From NCBI RefSeq assembly GCF_000711735.1, contig NZ_JONL01000001.1:1-64000 (forward strand): a stretch of 64,000 nucleotides of DNA, given 5' to 3'. The notes beneath the pieces were generated by a model. That model had not been told where the DNA came from. It searched no databases and saw only the letters and a list, made by a program, of their open reading frames with translations. This document shows, piece by piece, positions 7,852-18,291 of the stretch. A program made the position numbers and the translations under genes. Every line of letters begins with the position of its first letter. The first letter of the stretch is position 1. Source of the DNA: Maridesulfovibrio frigidus DSM 17176 (GTDB taxonomy: Bacteria > Desulfobacterota > Desulfovibrionia > Desulfovibrionales > Desulfovibrionaceae).

Positions 7852-9267
7852 CTAGAATACTTTTTTCCTCTTCGATGAGGACAGAATTCCCATTGCAGTC
7901 CGGTACTTAGCTACAGTCCTTCTGGCGATGTTGACCTCAAGTTTGTCCTTGAGCGTCTCGGCAATTTTTTCATCACTCAGAGGTTTTTTACTGTTTTCAT
8001 CGCCGATCAACTGTTTGATCAGAGCCTTAACCGATTCGGACCCGACCTGAGAACCATCATCAAGTCCGAGTGCACTATTAAAGAAAAATTTAAGTTCATA
8101 AATCCCATGTGGAGTCGAAACATACTTACTGGTAGTTATTCGACTAACTGTTGATTCATGCATTTCAATATCTTCTGCCACCTCTTTGAGAATAAGCGGT
8201 TTAAGCTTGGTGACACCACTTTGAAAGAACCCCCGCTGAAACCTTACAATGGAATCCAAAACCTTATAAAGTGTACGCTGCCTCTGATAAAGACTCTTCA
8301 TAAGCCACTGTGCAGATCTCATCTTATCCTGAAAATACTCTTTATCTTCACCCTTGGTTGACGCCAGAGTCTCTACATAAAAAGAATTCATCTGCAACTT
8401 TGGAAGACCGTCCTCGTTTAAGACTATAACAAAGTCTCCATCATATTCATACACATATGCATCCGGACTGACATAGAAAGAATCTCCCCCTGAAAAGCTT
8501 GCCCCTGGTAGAGGATCAAGAGTCTGCATCAGATCAAGATAACTCTTCAGGTCCTCCATACTGAGCTTAAACTTTCTTGCGAGAGGCTTATACCTTTTCT
8601 TCTCCAGATCTTCCAAATGATCTTTGACAAGAGAAACCAGTATAGGATCATCATCAAGCTTCAAAACCTCAAGCTGAATCAGTAAACATTCCTGAGGAGT
8701 ACGAGCTGCCACTCCGAGAGGATCAAATCTTTGTATTCGAGAAAGAACATTTTCGACATCTTCGATTTGAGCGTAACAGGTTTCGCAAATTTCATCCAAC
8801 CCTATCCGCAAATATCCGCCTGCACTGAGATTACCTAAGATACACTCACCAATGACCACTTCCTTCTCAGTAAAATCAGAAAGACACATCTGCCATGCGA
8901 GGTGTCCCTCGAGAGAAGTCTGCTTTGTTAGTCTAGCCTCAAAAGACATCCCCTCTTCCTGAGATTCAGACTCGCGAGTGCCTGCCTGCTTGGAAGTACT
9001 CGAAAACTCACCGAGATAATTCTCCCAGTCAGCATCACGTGAAATTTCTGCTTCTTCAGCAGTGGCAGTGCCGGATTCAGCATCCGCACTGTCTGTGCGT
9101 TCAACAGCTTCGGCTTCTTCCAGTATCGGATTTTCAAGAAGCTCCTGCTGAACAGTATCGAGCAGCTCCAATCTGGAAAGCTGCAACAACTTAATAGCCT
9201 GCTGCAACTGAGGTGTCATCACCAGTTGCTGCGAAAGCTTGAGTTGTTGTCTAAGTTCCAGTCCCAT
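7852..9267 (-). CDS. rpoN: RNA polymerase sigma-54 factor
   Basis: RpoN directs RNA polymerase to -24/-12 promoters and needs an AAA+ activator. The 471-residue protein shows all three regions: the Gln-rich activator-interacting region I (LRQQLKLSQQLVMTPQLQQA), an acidic linker (about 50-100), the core-binding domain, the helix-turn-helix (DIEMHESTVSR) and the C-terminal RpoN box ARRTVAKYR, which reads the -24 element. The ATG at 9267 has AGGGTGG upstream. A 365-base gap separates it from lptB, so it probably has its own promoter as well as read-through. A sigma-54-like site is visible ahead of glnN at 30.9 kb. Confidence 0.97.
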   Translation of the reverse strand: MGLELRQQLKLSQQLVMTPQLQQAIKLLQLSRLELLDTVQQELLENPILEEAEAVERTDSADAESGTATAEEAEISRDADWENYLGEFSSTSKQAGTRESESQEEGMSFEARLTKQTSLEGHLAWQMCLSDFTEKEVVIGECILGNLSAGGYLRIGLDEICETCYAQIEDVENVLSRIQRFDPLGVAARTPQECLLIQLEVLKLDDDPILVSLVKDHLEDLEKKRYKPLARKFKLSMEDLKSYLDLMQTLDPLPGASFSGGDSFYVSPDAYVYEYDGDFVIVLNEDGLPKLQMNSFYVETLASTKGEDKEYFQDKMRSAQWLMKSLYQRQRTLYKVLDSIVRFQRGFFQSGVTKLKPLILKEVAEDIEMHESTVSRITTSKYVSTPHGIYELKFFFNSALGLDDGSQVGSESVKALIKQLIGDENSKKPLSDEKIAETLKDKLEVNIARRTVAKYRTAMGILSSSKRKKVF

Positions 9268-9632
9268 AATTCTGTGCCACCCTATGATACAATTAAAAGT
9301 ATCTTTTAAACTTTTTAAACCGCTGAATAACGTTCGCTCAACAAATCTTTAAAAAAAATATTATTTAATTGGATTTGTTCTTGATTAAAGTATGCCACAC
9401 TCCAGAAACCCATGCAAGAAATAGTACAGATTTATCCGTAATTTCAGGATATTTTAATCTTATGCAATGTACATGAAAAAACTGTACCAATGTTCGGGCT
9501 TGCTGTAAATCAGCAAACCCAAATTTTATGAATCGTGAGTATATTTATAAAAAAATAGGGAGAAAATATGGAGAAGATAAGAGAGAAAAAAGGGAGGCAA
9601 AAAACATGAAAAAGCTAAGCTGGACGGAGTGA
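9268..9632. other. Gap between lptB and rpoN
   Basis: This gap of 365 bases is AT-rich. A hairpin GGGcTTGCTG/CAGCAAaCCC lies at 9496-9520 but has no T-run on the minus strand, so I do not call it a terminator. Promoter-like hexamers for rpoN are poorly matched and I cannot choose one. Two tiny frames on the plus strand near 9570-9630 look like chance. Confidence 0.4.
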
Positions 9633-10355
9633 TCAGAGACTAAAACTATCCCCTAGATACAGCCTGCGAGCTTTCGTATTTTTAACGATATTTTCAGGTG
9701 CACCATTAAGAATAACACGCCCTTCGTATACCAAATAGGCTCGATCACAAATGGATAAGGTTTCGCGCACGTTGTGATCGGAGATCAAAATACCGAGCCC
9801 CATATCTTTGAGGGAGGAGATTATGTCCTGAATTTCAATAACGGCAATAGGGTCGATACCCGCGAAAGGCTCATCAAGCAAAATAAATTTGGGGTCATTA
9901 ATCAAAGCTCGAGCAATTTCAAGCCTGCGACGTTCACCACCGGAAAGATAAAGCGCTGTCTGGTCTGCAAGGCGCAATATGCCAAGCTGATCTAGAAGCT
10001 CATCTGCTCTGTTGCCGATTTGTTTACCGGATAATCCAGTATGCTCGATAATTATTTCAAGATTTTTGCGAACAGAAAGTTTCTTGAAAATTGAGCTTTC
10101 CTGCGGAAGATAACTAATGCCGTGTCTTGCTCTTTCATGCAAAGGCCAGCGCGTAATCTGATTCTTATTGAGGTACACATCACCGGAAGTGGGCTTCACA
10201 ACACCGACAAGCATATAGAAAGTGGTAGTCTTCCCTGCTCCGTTAGGACCAAGTAGACCAACAACTTCACCTTCTTTAACATTAAGGCTGATACCACGGA
10301 CAACTTCTTTCTGCCCGTAGTTCTTAACTAGCTTGGTGGCTATTATCGAAGACAT
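9633..10355 (-). CDS. lptB: LPS export ABC transporter ATPase
   Basis: LptB powers extraction of lipopolysaccharide from the inner membrane by LptFG. It has 240 residues. Visible are Walker A GPNGAGKTT, the Q-loop region YLPQESSIF, the signature LSGGERRR, Walker B FILLDEPFAGIDP and the switch His in ISDHNVRET. The ESSIF and GERRRLEIAR details are typical of LptB rather than amino-acid transporters. The ATG at 10355 has an AGGAA site. It lies 30 bases after lptA on the same strand. lptFG are not in the window. Confidence 0.95.
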   Translation of the reverse strand: MSSIIATKLVKNYGQKEVVRGISLNVKEGEVVGLLGPNGAGKTTTFYMLVGVVKPTSGDVYLNKNQITRWPLHERARHGISYLPQESSIFKKLSVRKNLEIIIEHTGLSGKQIGNRADELLDQLGILRLADQTALYLSGGERRRLEIARALINDPKFILLDEPFAGIDPIAVIEIQDIISSLKDMGLGILISDHNVRETLSICDRAYLVYEGRVILNGAPENIVKNTKARRLYLGDSFSL

Positions 10356-10385
10356 ATAATTCCTGTAGAATTGAACATTAAATTA

Positions 10386-12014
10386 CTATGGAGAGACATT
10401 ATTAGGTGTATAGAAAATAGCCTCTACAGGCTTATTACCACCGACAACTTCTGAACGGTTATCTTTGAGATAGAACTTAATAAGTTCGCCCTGCACAAGA
10501 TTAGGACCATCCTTAAGCTTCGCGTTACCTTCCATATATATGATAGAATCAGCTACAACATAGGTAAGCGTATCACATGAACCCTTGCGGTTATTCATTA
10601 CAACCTTAACCCTGCCGTTAGCCACAATTTTTTTAATTTTATCCTGAGTATCTTTAAGAGAATCTCCACCAGCTCTAAGGTGTGCTGTAAGAGTATCAGA
10701 AGTGAGAGTAACTTCAAGACGGACAACCTTTACGTCGCCGGAAAAAGTAATGCGGTTCTTATTCTCACTGAAAGTCATTTTCTTAGAAGTAATCTTGATA
10801 GGCACATCGTCTGAAGCGCCCGCCACGCGTGCCTTCTTGGGTTTATCTTTTTTAGCTTTATCAGGAGCTACAATCGTCAAATATGCTTTGTATACATACC
10901 CGATAATCTTAGCCTCGCCCCCGGAAGTTGCGCCACCTTTATAAATCGGAAACCACTTCCCTTGAACTGGACCTACAAGCACAGCCTGCCCTACTTCCAG
11001 CTTATCCACTATAAGGGATTTTGCATTGGGCTGAGACCTTACATTAAGTACAGCCTCAGAATACATCGTACTGGTTACGATAGGAGCATTAAGAACATCT
11101 TCCATAGCTTCATCCATAGAGGCTAAAGCAGTAGCACGCTCTTGAAGTTCGACATCCTTCTTTTCAGCGGCAGCGGCAATATCAGCTTTGCGGGTATCTA
11201 TTCCCGCCATTTTTTTCTCTTCTAAATTTTTAGGGTAGGCAGCTAAAAACGGCCCCCATGCATATCCCCAAACAGGTGTACCTTTCTTAACTATCGTATC
11301 AATACGATAGAGAGCGTACATTCCGCCTTTCTCTTTGCCTACCTGCGCTCTATGCCCGGGATTAAGAACCCCGACAGCTTTAGAACTTGCAACAGGCTTC
11401 TGAATTACGCTCACCTTACGGACAGCATACCGCACTCTTGCATCTTTAGATTTAAGATCTACAGAGCTTTTCTTTACAAAACCGAGTGCATCACTTTCAG
11501 CAGTAACAGGCTTATCAGCCTTGAAAATTGCATACCAATCGCCGCGCAAAAAGCCGACTTTTATCTTACTACCTTCATCCAAAGTTCCGGCAACAGCCGA
11601 TTTCGATGATCGCTTAGCACGGTAATCAAGTTTACTGCCAATATACCTAACATCACCCCAGTCAACGACAGAATTACCCTGCGCAGCTGAAATTACTATT
11701 TTCTTTGAGATATATCCTACCGGTTTTTCAGACAAATCTGACGAAGCAGGATAAACTCCGAACCAGCCGCCTTTTTCCTTGCCAACTAAAAAGCTTTCAC
11801 CCGGAGATAAAACCCATATAACAGGAGCTTTAAGCGAAGCGCTTTCTCTGACATTCGCGATAGATTTAGTGTTTTTGAGATTTGCTTTATCGTCGCAATA
11901 GGCAGCAGAGCTTAAAGAAATAGAAACAAGGAAAAGCGCTACACCGAAAAGTGCAGGTGCAATAGATGCAGAGAAACTGCGAAACAAGGAGTCTTTATCA
12001 AATATACTAATCAA
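10386..12014 (-). CDS. lptA: LptA-like periplasmic LPS bridge with N-terminal SH3-like domains
   Basis: LptA forms the periplasmic bridge that carries LPS from LptC to LptD. Here the OstA/LptA domain is only the last third (about residues 402-542, from IKITSKKMTF to EAIFYTP). Ahead of it lie a signal peptide (about 1-41) and four SH3-like repeats at roughly 46-108, 118-190, 195-262 and 312-388, each with the pattern NVR/YRA-x-GS-x-GKEKGGW-x-GYV. Typical LptA is about 180 residues, so this 542-residue form is much enlarged. Start is a TTG at 12014 that opens on the signal sequence; its ribosome site is weak. SH3-like domains often bind peptidoglycan, so the extra part may anchor the bridge to the wall (inference). 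Confidence 0.85.
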   Translation of the reverse strand: MISIFDKDSLFRSFSASIAPALFGVALFLVSISLSSAAYCDDKANLKNTKSIANVRESASLKAPVIWVLSPGESFLVGKEKGGWFGVYPASSDLSEKPVGYISKKIVISAAQGNSVVDWGDVRYIGSKLDYRAKRSSKSAVAGTLDEGSKIKVGFLRGDWYAIFKADKPVTAESDALGFVKKSSVDLKSKDARVRYAVRKVSVIQKPVASSKAVGVLNPGHRAQVGKEKGGMYALYRIDTIVKKGTPVWGYAWGPFLAAYPKNLEEKKMAGIDTRKADIAAAAEKKDVELQERATALASMDEAMEDVLNAPIVTSTMYSEAVLNVRSQPNAKSLIVDKLEVGQAVLVGPVQGKWFPIYKGGATSGGEAKIIGYVYKAYLTIVAPDKAKKDKPKKARVAGASDDVPIKITSKKMTFSENKNRITFSGDVKVVRLEVTLTSDTLTAHLRAGGDSLKDTQDKIKKIVANGRVKVVMNNRKGSCDTLTYVVADSIIYMEGNAKLKDGPNLVQGELIKFYLKDNRSEVVGGNKPVEAIFYTPNNVSP

Positions 12015-12028
12015 ATGTATGCTCGCTT

Positions 12029-12619
12029 CTATTGTGGCATTACCACCATATTCGGTGCTATCAGGGCTTCCATACCGTCTTCGATCATTATTTCTCTAGT
12101 CGCCAGATCAACTTTAACTTTTTGAGAAGTTATGTAGATCGTGGGGCTTTGCACTTTGACATTACCTTCAAGAAACATCAGATTTTCTTTAGACTTAAAG
12201 TCCAAAGTATCAGCTTGAAGTTTCATATCTTCGTAATCGCCTTCAACATTGTCCCACAACTTCAAACCTTCACCCTTCTGGCCAACTTCACCATGAAGAG
12301 CGCGGATAAGAACTTCTTTTCTATCTCGTCCTAAATAATAAGTGACCCGGGGTTTATCCGCTATAACCAGACCGCTGTCTTGATCATAGTCGGCACTACC
12401 AGCGCGAAGTATCCATTCGATATCGCCTCCAGTGCCCTGTATCAATTCAATCTCTTCAGCAGAAATATCAGATTCGCTACCGGCCCCCAAAGGAGGCGGT
12501 TCAACGAATTCCCGTACCATATGAGGATACGGCGCAAACTTGCTCCCAAGCATTGTGCCGACAACAAGCCCCGCACACAGCACTGCAAGTAGGATTAAAA
12601 CAGAGCGAATCCGCCCCAT
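12029..12619 (-). CDS. lptC: LPS export protein LptC
   Basis: LptC is a bitopic inner-membrane protein that receives LPS from LptBFG and passes it to LptA. At 196 residues it has one N-terminal membrane helix (about 5-24, SVLILLAVLCAGLVVGTMLG) and a periplasmic beta-jellyroll with the family-like segments VTYYLGRDRKEVLIRA and NLMFLEGNVKVQ. The ATG at 12619 follows the kdsC stop TAG directly, which suggests tight translational coupling. It is 14 bases from lptA. Confidence 0.88.
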   Translation of the reverse strand: MGRIRSVLILLAVLCAGLVVGTMLGSKFAPYPHMVREFVEPPPLGAGSESDISAEEIELIQGTGGDIEWILRAGSADYDQDSGLVIADKPRVTYYLGRDRKEVLIRALHGEVGQKGEGLKLWDNVEGDYEDMKLQADTLDFKSKENLMFLEGNVKVQSPTIYITSQKVKVDLATREIMIEDGMEALIAPNMVVMPQ

Positions 12620-13141
12620 CTACTCAGCCCACTCGCGCCAAATATCTTCAAGAAGTCCCTGACTTTCCAGTAAAAAAGAAATAGCTTCTCTGACCGCGCC
12701 ATGACCACCGGGCTTTTTAGACACCCATTTGGCAATGCCGATAATCTCAGGTTGAGCGTTGCAGACAGACATAGGAAGTCCGACTTTAAGCATCACGGGA
12801 GCATCAATCCAGTCATCGCCAATATAAGCAACCTCTTCCGGCTTCAGTCCTTTTTCTTGAATAAGCTTTTCATAAAATGGAACTTTATCGCGCTGACCAG
12901 GATAATATTCGGTAATACCAAGTTCTGTCACACGAGACTCTACAGCTCCGTGATTCAGACCAGTTATAACCGCAAGATCAAGCCCCGCCTGTTGCGCGAA
13001 TTTGATACCGAGACCATCCTGAACATTAAAACGTTTAGTTACGTTACCGTCATGGTCATAGTACAGACCACCATCGGTAAGAACTCCGTCAACATCCAGA
13101 ATAAGGAGTTTAATCTTTGCAGCTAATTCATCAACACGCAT
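12620..13141 (-). CDS. kdsC: KDO-8-phosphate phosphatase
   Basis: KdsC is a HAD-superfamily (C0 cap) phosphatase that releases KDO from KDO-8-phosphate for LPS inner core. HAD motif I reads [13 protein letters not shown], motif II VITG, and the late motif [11 protein letters not shown] is the KdsC version. I choose the ATG at 13141, which has GGAG 9 bases upstream. It overlaps the end of kdsA by 11 bases, so the two are translationally coupled. Length is then 173 residues, typical for the family. Confidence 0.94.
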   Translation of the reverse strand: MRVDELAAKIKLLILDVDGVLTDGGLYYDHDGNVTKRFNVQDGLGIKFAQQAGLDLAVITGLNHGAVESRVTELGITEYYPGQRDKVPFYEKLIQEKGLKPEEVAYIGDDWIDAPVMLKVGLPMSVCNAQPEIIGIAKWVSKKPGGHGAVREAISFLLESQGLLEDIWREWAE

Positions 13142-13943
13142 AATCAATGCTCCACGCGGCAAGTAAATCTTTAATGAGATCTTCAGTTCTATCTAAGGGC
13201 CAGCTGTTCGGACCATCGCAAAGAGCTGTGTCAGGATCGGGGTGGACTTCCATAAATACACCGGAAGCGCCAGCTGCAACAGCCGAGCGAGCCAAGACAG
13301 GAACAAATTCCCGCTGTCCACCGGATTTACCATCAAGGCCGCTTGGAAGCTGCACAGAATGGGTAGCGTCAAACACAACAGGACATCCGAGATCTTTCAT
13401 AATGGATAGACCGCGCATATCAACCACTAGGTTGTGATAGCCAAAGCTTGATCCACGCTCGGTTAACCAGATGCGTTCATTACCTGTGGAACGGATTTTA
13501 CCGACCACATGGCGCATATCCTGCGGCGCAACAAACTGTCCCTTTTTAACATTAATCACGCGCCCTGTATTTCCAGCGGCAACCAGTAAATCTGTCTGCC
13601 TGCACAAAAATGCTGGAATTTGCAAAACATCGGCAACGGCAGAAACAGGCTCAGCCTGCTCAGGAGAGTGGATATCGGTAACGATAGGTAGACCGGTCTC
13701 TTCTTTAATGCGAGCCAGCCACTTAATACCTTCATCAAGTCCCGGACCTCTAAAGGATTCCACGGACGTTCTATTAGCTTTGTCAAAAGAACTTTTAAAT
13801 ATAACCGTCAAATCAAGACGCGAAGCTATATCCGCAAGAACTTTTGCCGCTTGCATTGCGACATCAAAACTTTCAAGCGCACAAGGACCCGCTAAGATAA
13901 ACGGGCCTTGTACACATTTGTTATATAATTCATCGGGGGTCAA
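13131..13943 (-). CDS. kdsA: KDO-8-phosphate synthase
   Basis: KdsA condenses phosphoenolpyruvate with D-arabinose-5-phosphate to KDO-8-phosphate. It is a cytoplasmic TIM-barrel aldolase, here 270 residues. Family signatures include [18 protein letters not shown], the [13 protein letters not shown] stretch and DATHSVQLP. Start appears to be TTG at 13943, with GGGAGG upstream and a matching N-terminus. It follows pyrG by 45 bases, and kdsC overlaps its end. Pairing with kdsC and lptCAB makes an LPS-core and export unit. Confidence 0.95.
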   Translation of the reverse strand: MTPDELYNKCVQGPFILAGPCALESFDVAMQAAKVLADIASRLDLTVIFKSSFDKANRTSVESFRGPGLDEGIKWLARIKEETGLPIVTDIHSPEQAEPVSAVADVLQIPAFLCRQTDLLVAAGNTGRVINVKKGQFVAPQDMRHVVGKIRSTGNERIWLTERGSSFGYHNLVVDMRGLSIMKDLGCPVVFDATHSVQLPSGLDGKSGGQREFVPVLARSAVAAGASGVFMEVHPDPDTALCDGPNSWPLDRTEDLIKDLLAAWSIDYAC

Positions 13944-13988
13944 AATAAATTACCTCCCTGTATTTCATTCTTTCTATCAAGAATACTC

Positions 13989-15650
<1,662 letters not shown>

Positions 15651-15805
15651 TTAAAATCTCGCTGATACATAAAACAAAATGCTCAACGTATAAAGTCGTA
15701 TTTAAAAAAAAAGTAAAAAGGCGCCATCCCAGTAAACACCCCGTATTCAGGCGTATCCGACATCAATTAATTGTGTTAGCGGTACGTCCTGAGGAATATA
15801 GGTTG

Positions 15806-15834
15806 TTGACGGAAAGCGACCTCGCAATTATGTT
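15806..15834 (+). promoter_or_regulatory. Putative sigma-70 promoter of purQ
   Basis: A -35 TTGACG at 15806-15811 and a -10 TATGTT at 15829-15834 are separated by 17 bases. The expected start of transcription would give a leader of about 75 bases before the purQ ATG at 15916. No rival site in the gap matches as well on the plus strand. Confidence 0.55.
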
Positions 15835-15915
15835 CCATTCTTCGAAACACGGACAAACTAGTCTCTGACCATTTCGATTGTCAACACGTATAGATAAAAA
15901 TGAAGGAGAAAATAT

Positions 15916-16725
15916 ATGGCCGACGTCAAAGTTCTAGTCATTACTGGCTATGGAACCAACTGTGAACAGGAATCAGCATACGCTGCAAAAAAAGCAGGTG
16001 CGGATCAAGTTGATATTACTTTTTTCTCTGACCTAGCCGCAGGCAAAACTAGTCTCGAAGGATACAATTACTTAATCTTTCCAGGCGGTTTCCTAGATGG
16101 TGACGATCTCGGAGCAGCTCAGGCAGCAGCCCTTCGTTGGAAGCATGCACAGACAGCAGACGGTCATCCATTGGTTGATCAGATCAAAAAATTCTTTGAA
16201 GATGGCGGAATTATTCTCGGCATCTGCAACGGATTTCAGCTTCTTGTTAAACTTGGATTACTTCCAGCCGTCGGCGGAGAATACTTCACACGTCAGGTTT
16301 CTCTTAGCCACAACGATTCCGCAAAATACGAAGATCGTTGGGTTCATCTTAAAGCTAATCCAAATTCTCCATGTGTTTTCACCAAAGAAATCACCACCCT
16401 CAACGTGCCAATTCGTCACGGTGAAGGAAAAATCATTCCCGCTGATGATGCAATGCTAGAAAAGATTGTCGAAAACAACCTGATCGCACTCCAGTACGTG
16501 GATGAAAAAACTCAGGAAGTAACTCTCGAGTACCCAGCCAACCCGAATGGTTCACCACTCGGCATCGCCGGACTCACAGACCCTACAGGGCGCATCCTTG
16601 GCCTTATGCCGCACCCTGAAGCGTTCAACCACGTCACCAATCATCCTAAGTGGACGCGCGGCGACGTGCCTACTCTCGGGCTTGCACTGCTTGAAGGTGG
16701 CGTGAAATACCTTAAGTCTGTTTAA
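15916..16725 (+). CDS. purQ: Phosphoribosylformylglycinamidine synthase, glutaminase subunit
   Basis: PurQ supplies ammonia from glutamine to PurL for the fourth step of purine synthesis. At 269 residues it is a class I amidotransferase. The oxyanion and nucleophile segment ILGICNGFQLL contains the catalytic Cys, and the C-terminal PHPEAF carries the catalytic His and Glu. The start MADVKVLVITGYGTNCEQE is characteristic. The ATG at 15916 has a perfect AAGGAG. purL and purS are not in the window. It ends in a strong terminator. Confidence 0.95.
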   Translation: MADVKVLVITGYGTNCEQESAYAAKKAGADQVDITFFSDLAAGKTSLEGYNYLIFPGGFLDGDDLGAAQAAALRWKHAQTADGHPLVDQIKKFFEDGGIILGICNGFQLLVKLGLLPAVGGEYFTRQVSLSHNDSAKYEDRWVHLKANPNSPCVFTKEITTLNVPIRHGEGKIIPADDAMLEKIVENNLIALQYVDEKTQEVTLEYPANPNGSPLGIAGLTDPTGRILGLMPHPEAFNHVTNHPKWTRGDVPTLGLALLEGGVKYLKSV

Positions 16726-16746
16726 ATAATTTATGTTCAGAAAAAT

Positions 16747-16778
16747 GGAGGGGGAATTTATATTCTCCCTCCTCTTTT
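16747..16778 (+). terminator. Terminator of purQ
   Basis: An 11-bp stem GGAGGGGGAAT/ATTCTCCCTCC with one G-T pair is followed by TCTTTTATTTTT. The next gene starts at 16785, almost inside the T-run. Confidence 0.85.
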
Positions 16779-16784
16779 ATTTTT

Positions 16785-17300
16785 ATGACGAATCCTGACG
16801 AAATAATCATTCGCGGCAAACCTCCTGTCGAGCCTCCGCAAGGTCAAACTTGGCGAGCCATGATGGATGTTGCCATGCGGCAAGGATTCGAAGCGCGCAG
16901 TAATGATGAAGTACCAATCGGCGCAGCACTATTTTCGGCTGATGGCGAATTACTTGGCACAGGAAGCAACAGTCCTGTGAATGATCAAGACCCCACCGCC
17001 CACGCAGAAATTAAATGCCTGCGCTCGGCCTGCAAGAATCTGGACAACTACAGACTACCACACGGCACAATCTTAGCCGTAACCCTCGAGCCATGCATAA
17101 TGTGCCTCGGTGCAATAATTCACGCGCGCGTAGCAGGGATAGTTTTCGGAGCTGCAGACACTAAAGCGGGCGCAGTTGTTTCGAACCTAGAAGGAACGGA
17201 ACTCCCCTTCGTTAATCACAAATTTTGGGCATTAGGCGGAGTACGCGCCGATGAGTGCAGGACTATGCTGCAAAGTTTTTTTATGCAGAGACGAAAGTAA
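16785..17300 (+). CDS. tadA: tRNA adenosine/nucleoside deaminase
   Basis: TadA deaminates A34 of tRNA-Arg(ACG) to inosine. The zinc site is complete: the HAE motif in PTAHAEIKCL and the PCxxC motif in LEPCIMCLGA. Length is 171 residues, a little longer than usual at the N-terminus. The start at 16785 lies only 7 bases after the purQ terminator T-run and has no clear ribosome site. An internal ATG (MMDVAMRQGF) would give a protein closer to standard length, so the exact start is uncertain. A related guanine or cytosine deaminase role is less likely given the EPCIMC context. Confidence 0.85.
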   Translation: MTNPDEIIIRGKPPVEPPQGQTWRAMMDVAMRQGFEARSNDEVPIGAALFSADGELLGTGSNSPVNDQDPTAHAEIKCLRSACKNLDNYRLPHGTILAVTLEPCIMCLGAIIHARVAGIVFGAADTKAGAVVSNLEGTELPFVNHKFWALGGVRADECRTMLQSFFMQRRK

Positions 17301-17385
17301 AATTTGCTTGCGTGCCGGATAAAGAATGGATATGACTACCACTTCCCCAAGGCTGGAAGTCCTTTTTCAGCCATTACATATATTA

Positions 17386-17478
17386 GGAAAGGTAGCGAAG
17401 TCCGGCCGTAACGCGCTCGACTCGAAATCGAGTTAGGTGTCAAAGCCTACGTGGGTTCGAATCCCACCCTTTCCGCCA
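17386..17478 (+). tRNA. tRNA-Ser (anticodon CGA)
   Basis: The acceptor stem GGAAAGG (17386-17392) pairs with CCTTTCC (17468-17474), followed by discriminator G and encoded CCA. The anticodon stem CTCGA/TCGAG encloses the loop CTCGAAA, giving anticodon CGA, which reads the serine codon UCG. A long variable arm and the T-arm GTGGGTTCGAATCCCAC complete a class II tRNA. The 3' half is partly duplicated at 18233-18280. Confidence 0.97.
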
Positions 17479-17484
17479 GTTTTT

Positions 17485-17524
17485 ATAAGGGCTTAGGTGT
17501 TAAAACCTAAGCCCTTATCTTTTG
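17485..17524 (+). terminator. Terminator of tRNA-Ser
   Basis: A perfect 14-bp stem (17485-17498 with 17505-17518) closes a 6-base loop and is followed by CTTTT. It lies 7 bases after the tRNA CCA end. Confidence 0.88.
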
Positions 17525-17548
17525 GAAAAACACTTATATACGTGATTT

Positions 17549-17579
17549 AATAGGTGATTAATAAAAAAAAGCACCTATT
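17549..17579. repeat. Inverted repeat upstream of the toxin-antitoxin operon
   Basis: AATAGGTG (17549-17556) and CACCTATT (17572-17579) are perfect 8-bp inverted arms separated by 15 bases. They lie about 40 bases upstream of the putative -35. It could be an operator for the RHH antitoxin or simply a relic of the insertion. The role is inference. Confidence 0.4.
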
Positions 17580-17618
17580 TCCACCCTATATTATTCTTCT
17601 ATTTCATTATTTTTATAT

Positions 17619-17647
17619 TTGCACTTTACGATTAATGACATTATTAT
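17619..17647 (+). promoter_or_regulatory. Promoter of the toxin-antitoxin operon
   Basis: A -35 TTGCAC at 17619-17624 and a near-perfect -10 TATTAT at 17642-17647 are spaced by 17 bases. Transcription would start near 17654, leaving a 40-base leader to the ATG at 17695. This argues against the earlier in-frame ATG at 17656. Confidence 0.6.
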
Positions 17648-17694
17648 GAACCATTATGACTACAAACGATAACAGGATTATTCGAGGTGATATC

Positions 17695-17931
17695 ATGGGA
17701 ACATTAAGCACAAGTTTTCGCACTAGCCCAGAAACTCTTTCTTCTTTGGATATTATAGCCAAAGACCTTGGCAGAAGCCGTAATTGGGTGCTCAATAAAG
17801 CCGTTCAGGACTTCCTTGAACATCAGGCATGGTTCAAGCAACAAGTTCAGGAAGGAATTAAAGCTGCGGATAATGGAGAATTTGCTACAGAAGAAGAAAT
17901 GACAAAACTTTTCAGCAAATTCGGGGCTTAG
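17695..17931 (+). CDS. RHH (CopG/ParD-like) antitoxin
   Basis: This small protein of about 78 residues has an N-terminal ribbon-helix-helix DNA-binding domain: the strand LSTSFRTS, then helices around SLDIIAKDLGRSRNWVLNKAV. The C-terminal acidic half would wrap the toxin. I use the ATG at 17695, which has GAGGTG 6 bases upstream; an ATG at 17656 would coincide with the predicted transcription start. The toxin gene follows after 1 base. Such antitoxins repress their own operon. The pair lies between tRNA-Ser and a tRNA-like repeat. Confidence 0.88.
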   Translation: MGTLSTSFRTSPETLSSLDIIAKDLGRSRNWVLNKAVQDFLEHQAWFKQQVQEGIKAADNGEFATEEEMTKLFSKFGA

Positions 17932-17932
17932 C

Positions 17933-18208
17933 ATGCCCAAGTGGACTAAGCCTGCCCAACAAGATTTAATATCTCAGCTTGAATATATTCAACAAGAAAA
18001 TCCCGACATTATAAGCCGCATTGCGGCACAAATTAAAAAAGCGACAAGTGCGCTAGACAGTTTTCCGCAACTTGGCCGCGATGGATCTGTAGAAGGTACA
18101 AAAGAACTAATTATCCCGAATCTTCCATTCATATGCGTATACCGCTGGCATAATGATCAAGTTGAAATTTTGCGTTTTTTACATGATCGGATGCGGTGGC
18201 CTCTGTAG
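17933..18208 (+). CDS. RelE/ParE-family toxin
   Basis: This 91-residue protein shows the RelE/ParE plasmid-stabilisation fold: WTKPAQQDL at the start, LGRDGSVEGTKELIIPNLPFICVYR in the middle and VEILRFLHDRMRWP at the end. Those segments match ParE-type toxins, which usually poison DNA gyrase, better than ribosome-dependent RelE nucleases. The family name alone does not settle the target. It begins 1 base after the antitoxin stop, so the two are coupled. It is intact in length and motifs. Confidence 0.88.
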   Translation: MPKWTKPAQQDLISQLEYIQQENPDIISRIAAQIKKATSALDSFPQLGRDGSVEGTKELIIPNLPFICVYRWHNDQVEILRFLHDRMRWPL

Positions 18209-18232
18209 ATAGTGAAGAGTTTAAGCAACTCA

Positions 18233-18280
18233 CTCGACTCGAAATCGAGTTAAGGGTCAAACTTACACCTAAATTCCCAC
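18233..18280 (+). repeat. Partial tRNA-Ser duplicate, putative attachment site
   Basis: Bases 18233-18252 are identical to 17416-17435 of tRNA-Ser (anticodon stem-loop), and the match continues through 18261 with two mismatches. The rest (18262-18280) is a degenerate echo of the T-arm, ending in CCCACCC. The acceptor end is lost. The 817-base spacing encloses only the tRNA 3' half, its terminator and the toxin-antitoxin genes. Identity centred on an anticodon loop is the classical signature of a tyrosine-recombinase attachment site. Confidence 0.75.
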
Positions 18281-18291
18281 CCACAAAAAAA

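Noticed and set aside
9570-9632. Tiny plus-strand frames (8-14 codons) with a ribosome-like GGGAGG
   Set aside because: Too short, overlap the lptB end antisense, and no downstream gene to attenuate.
17656-17694. Earlier ATG for the antitoxin
   Set aside because: It coincides with the predicted transcription start and lacks a ribosome site; the ATG at 17695 has GAGGTG.
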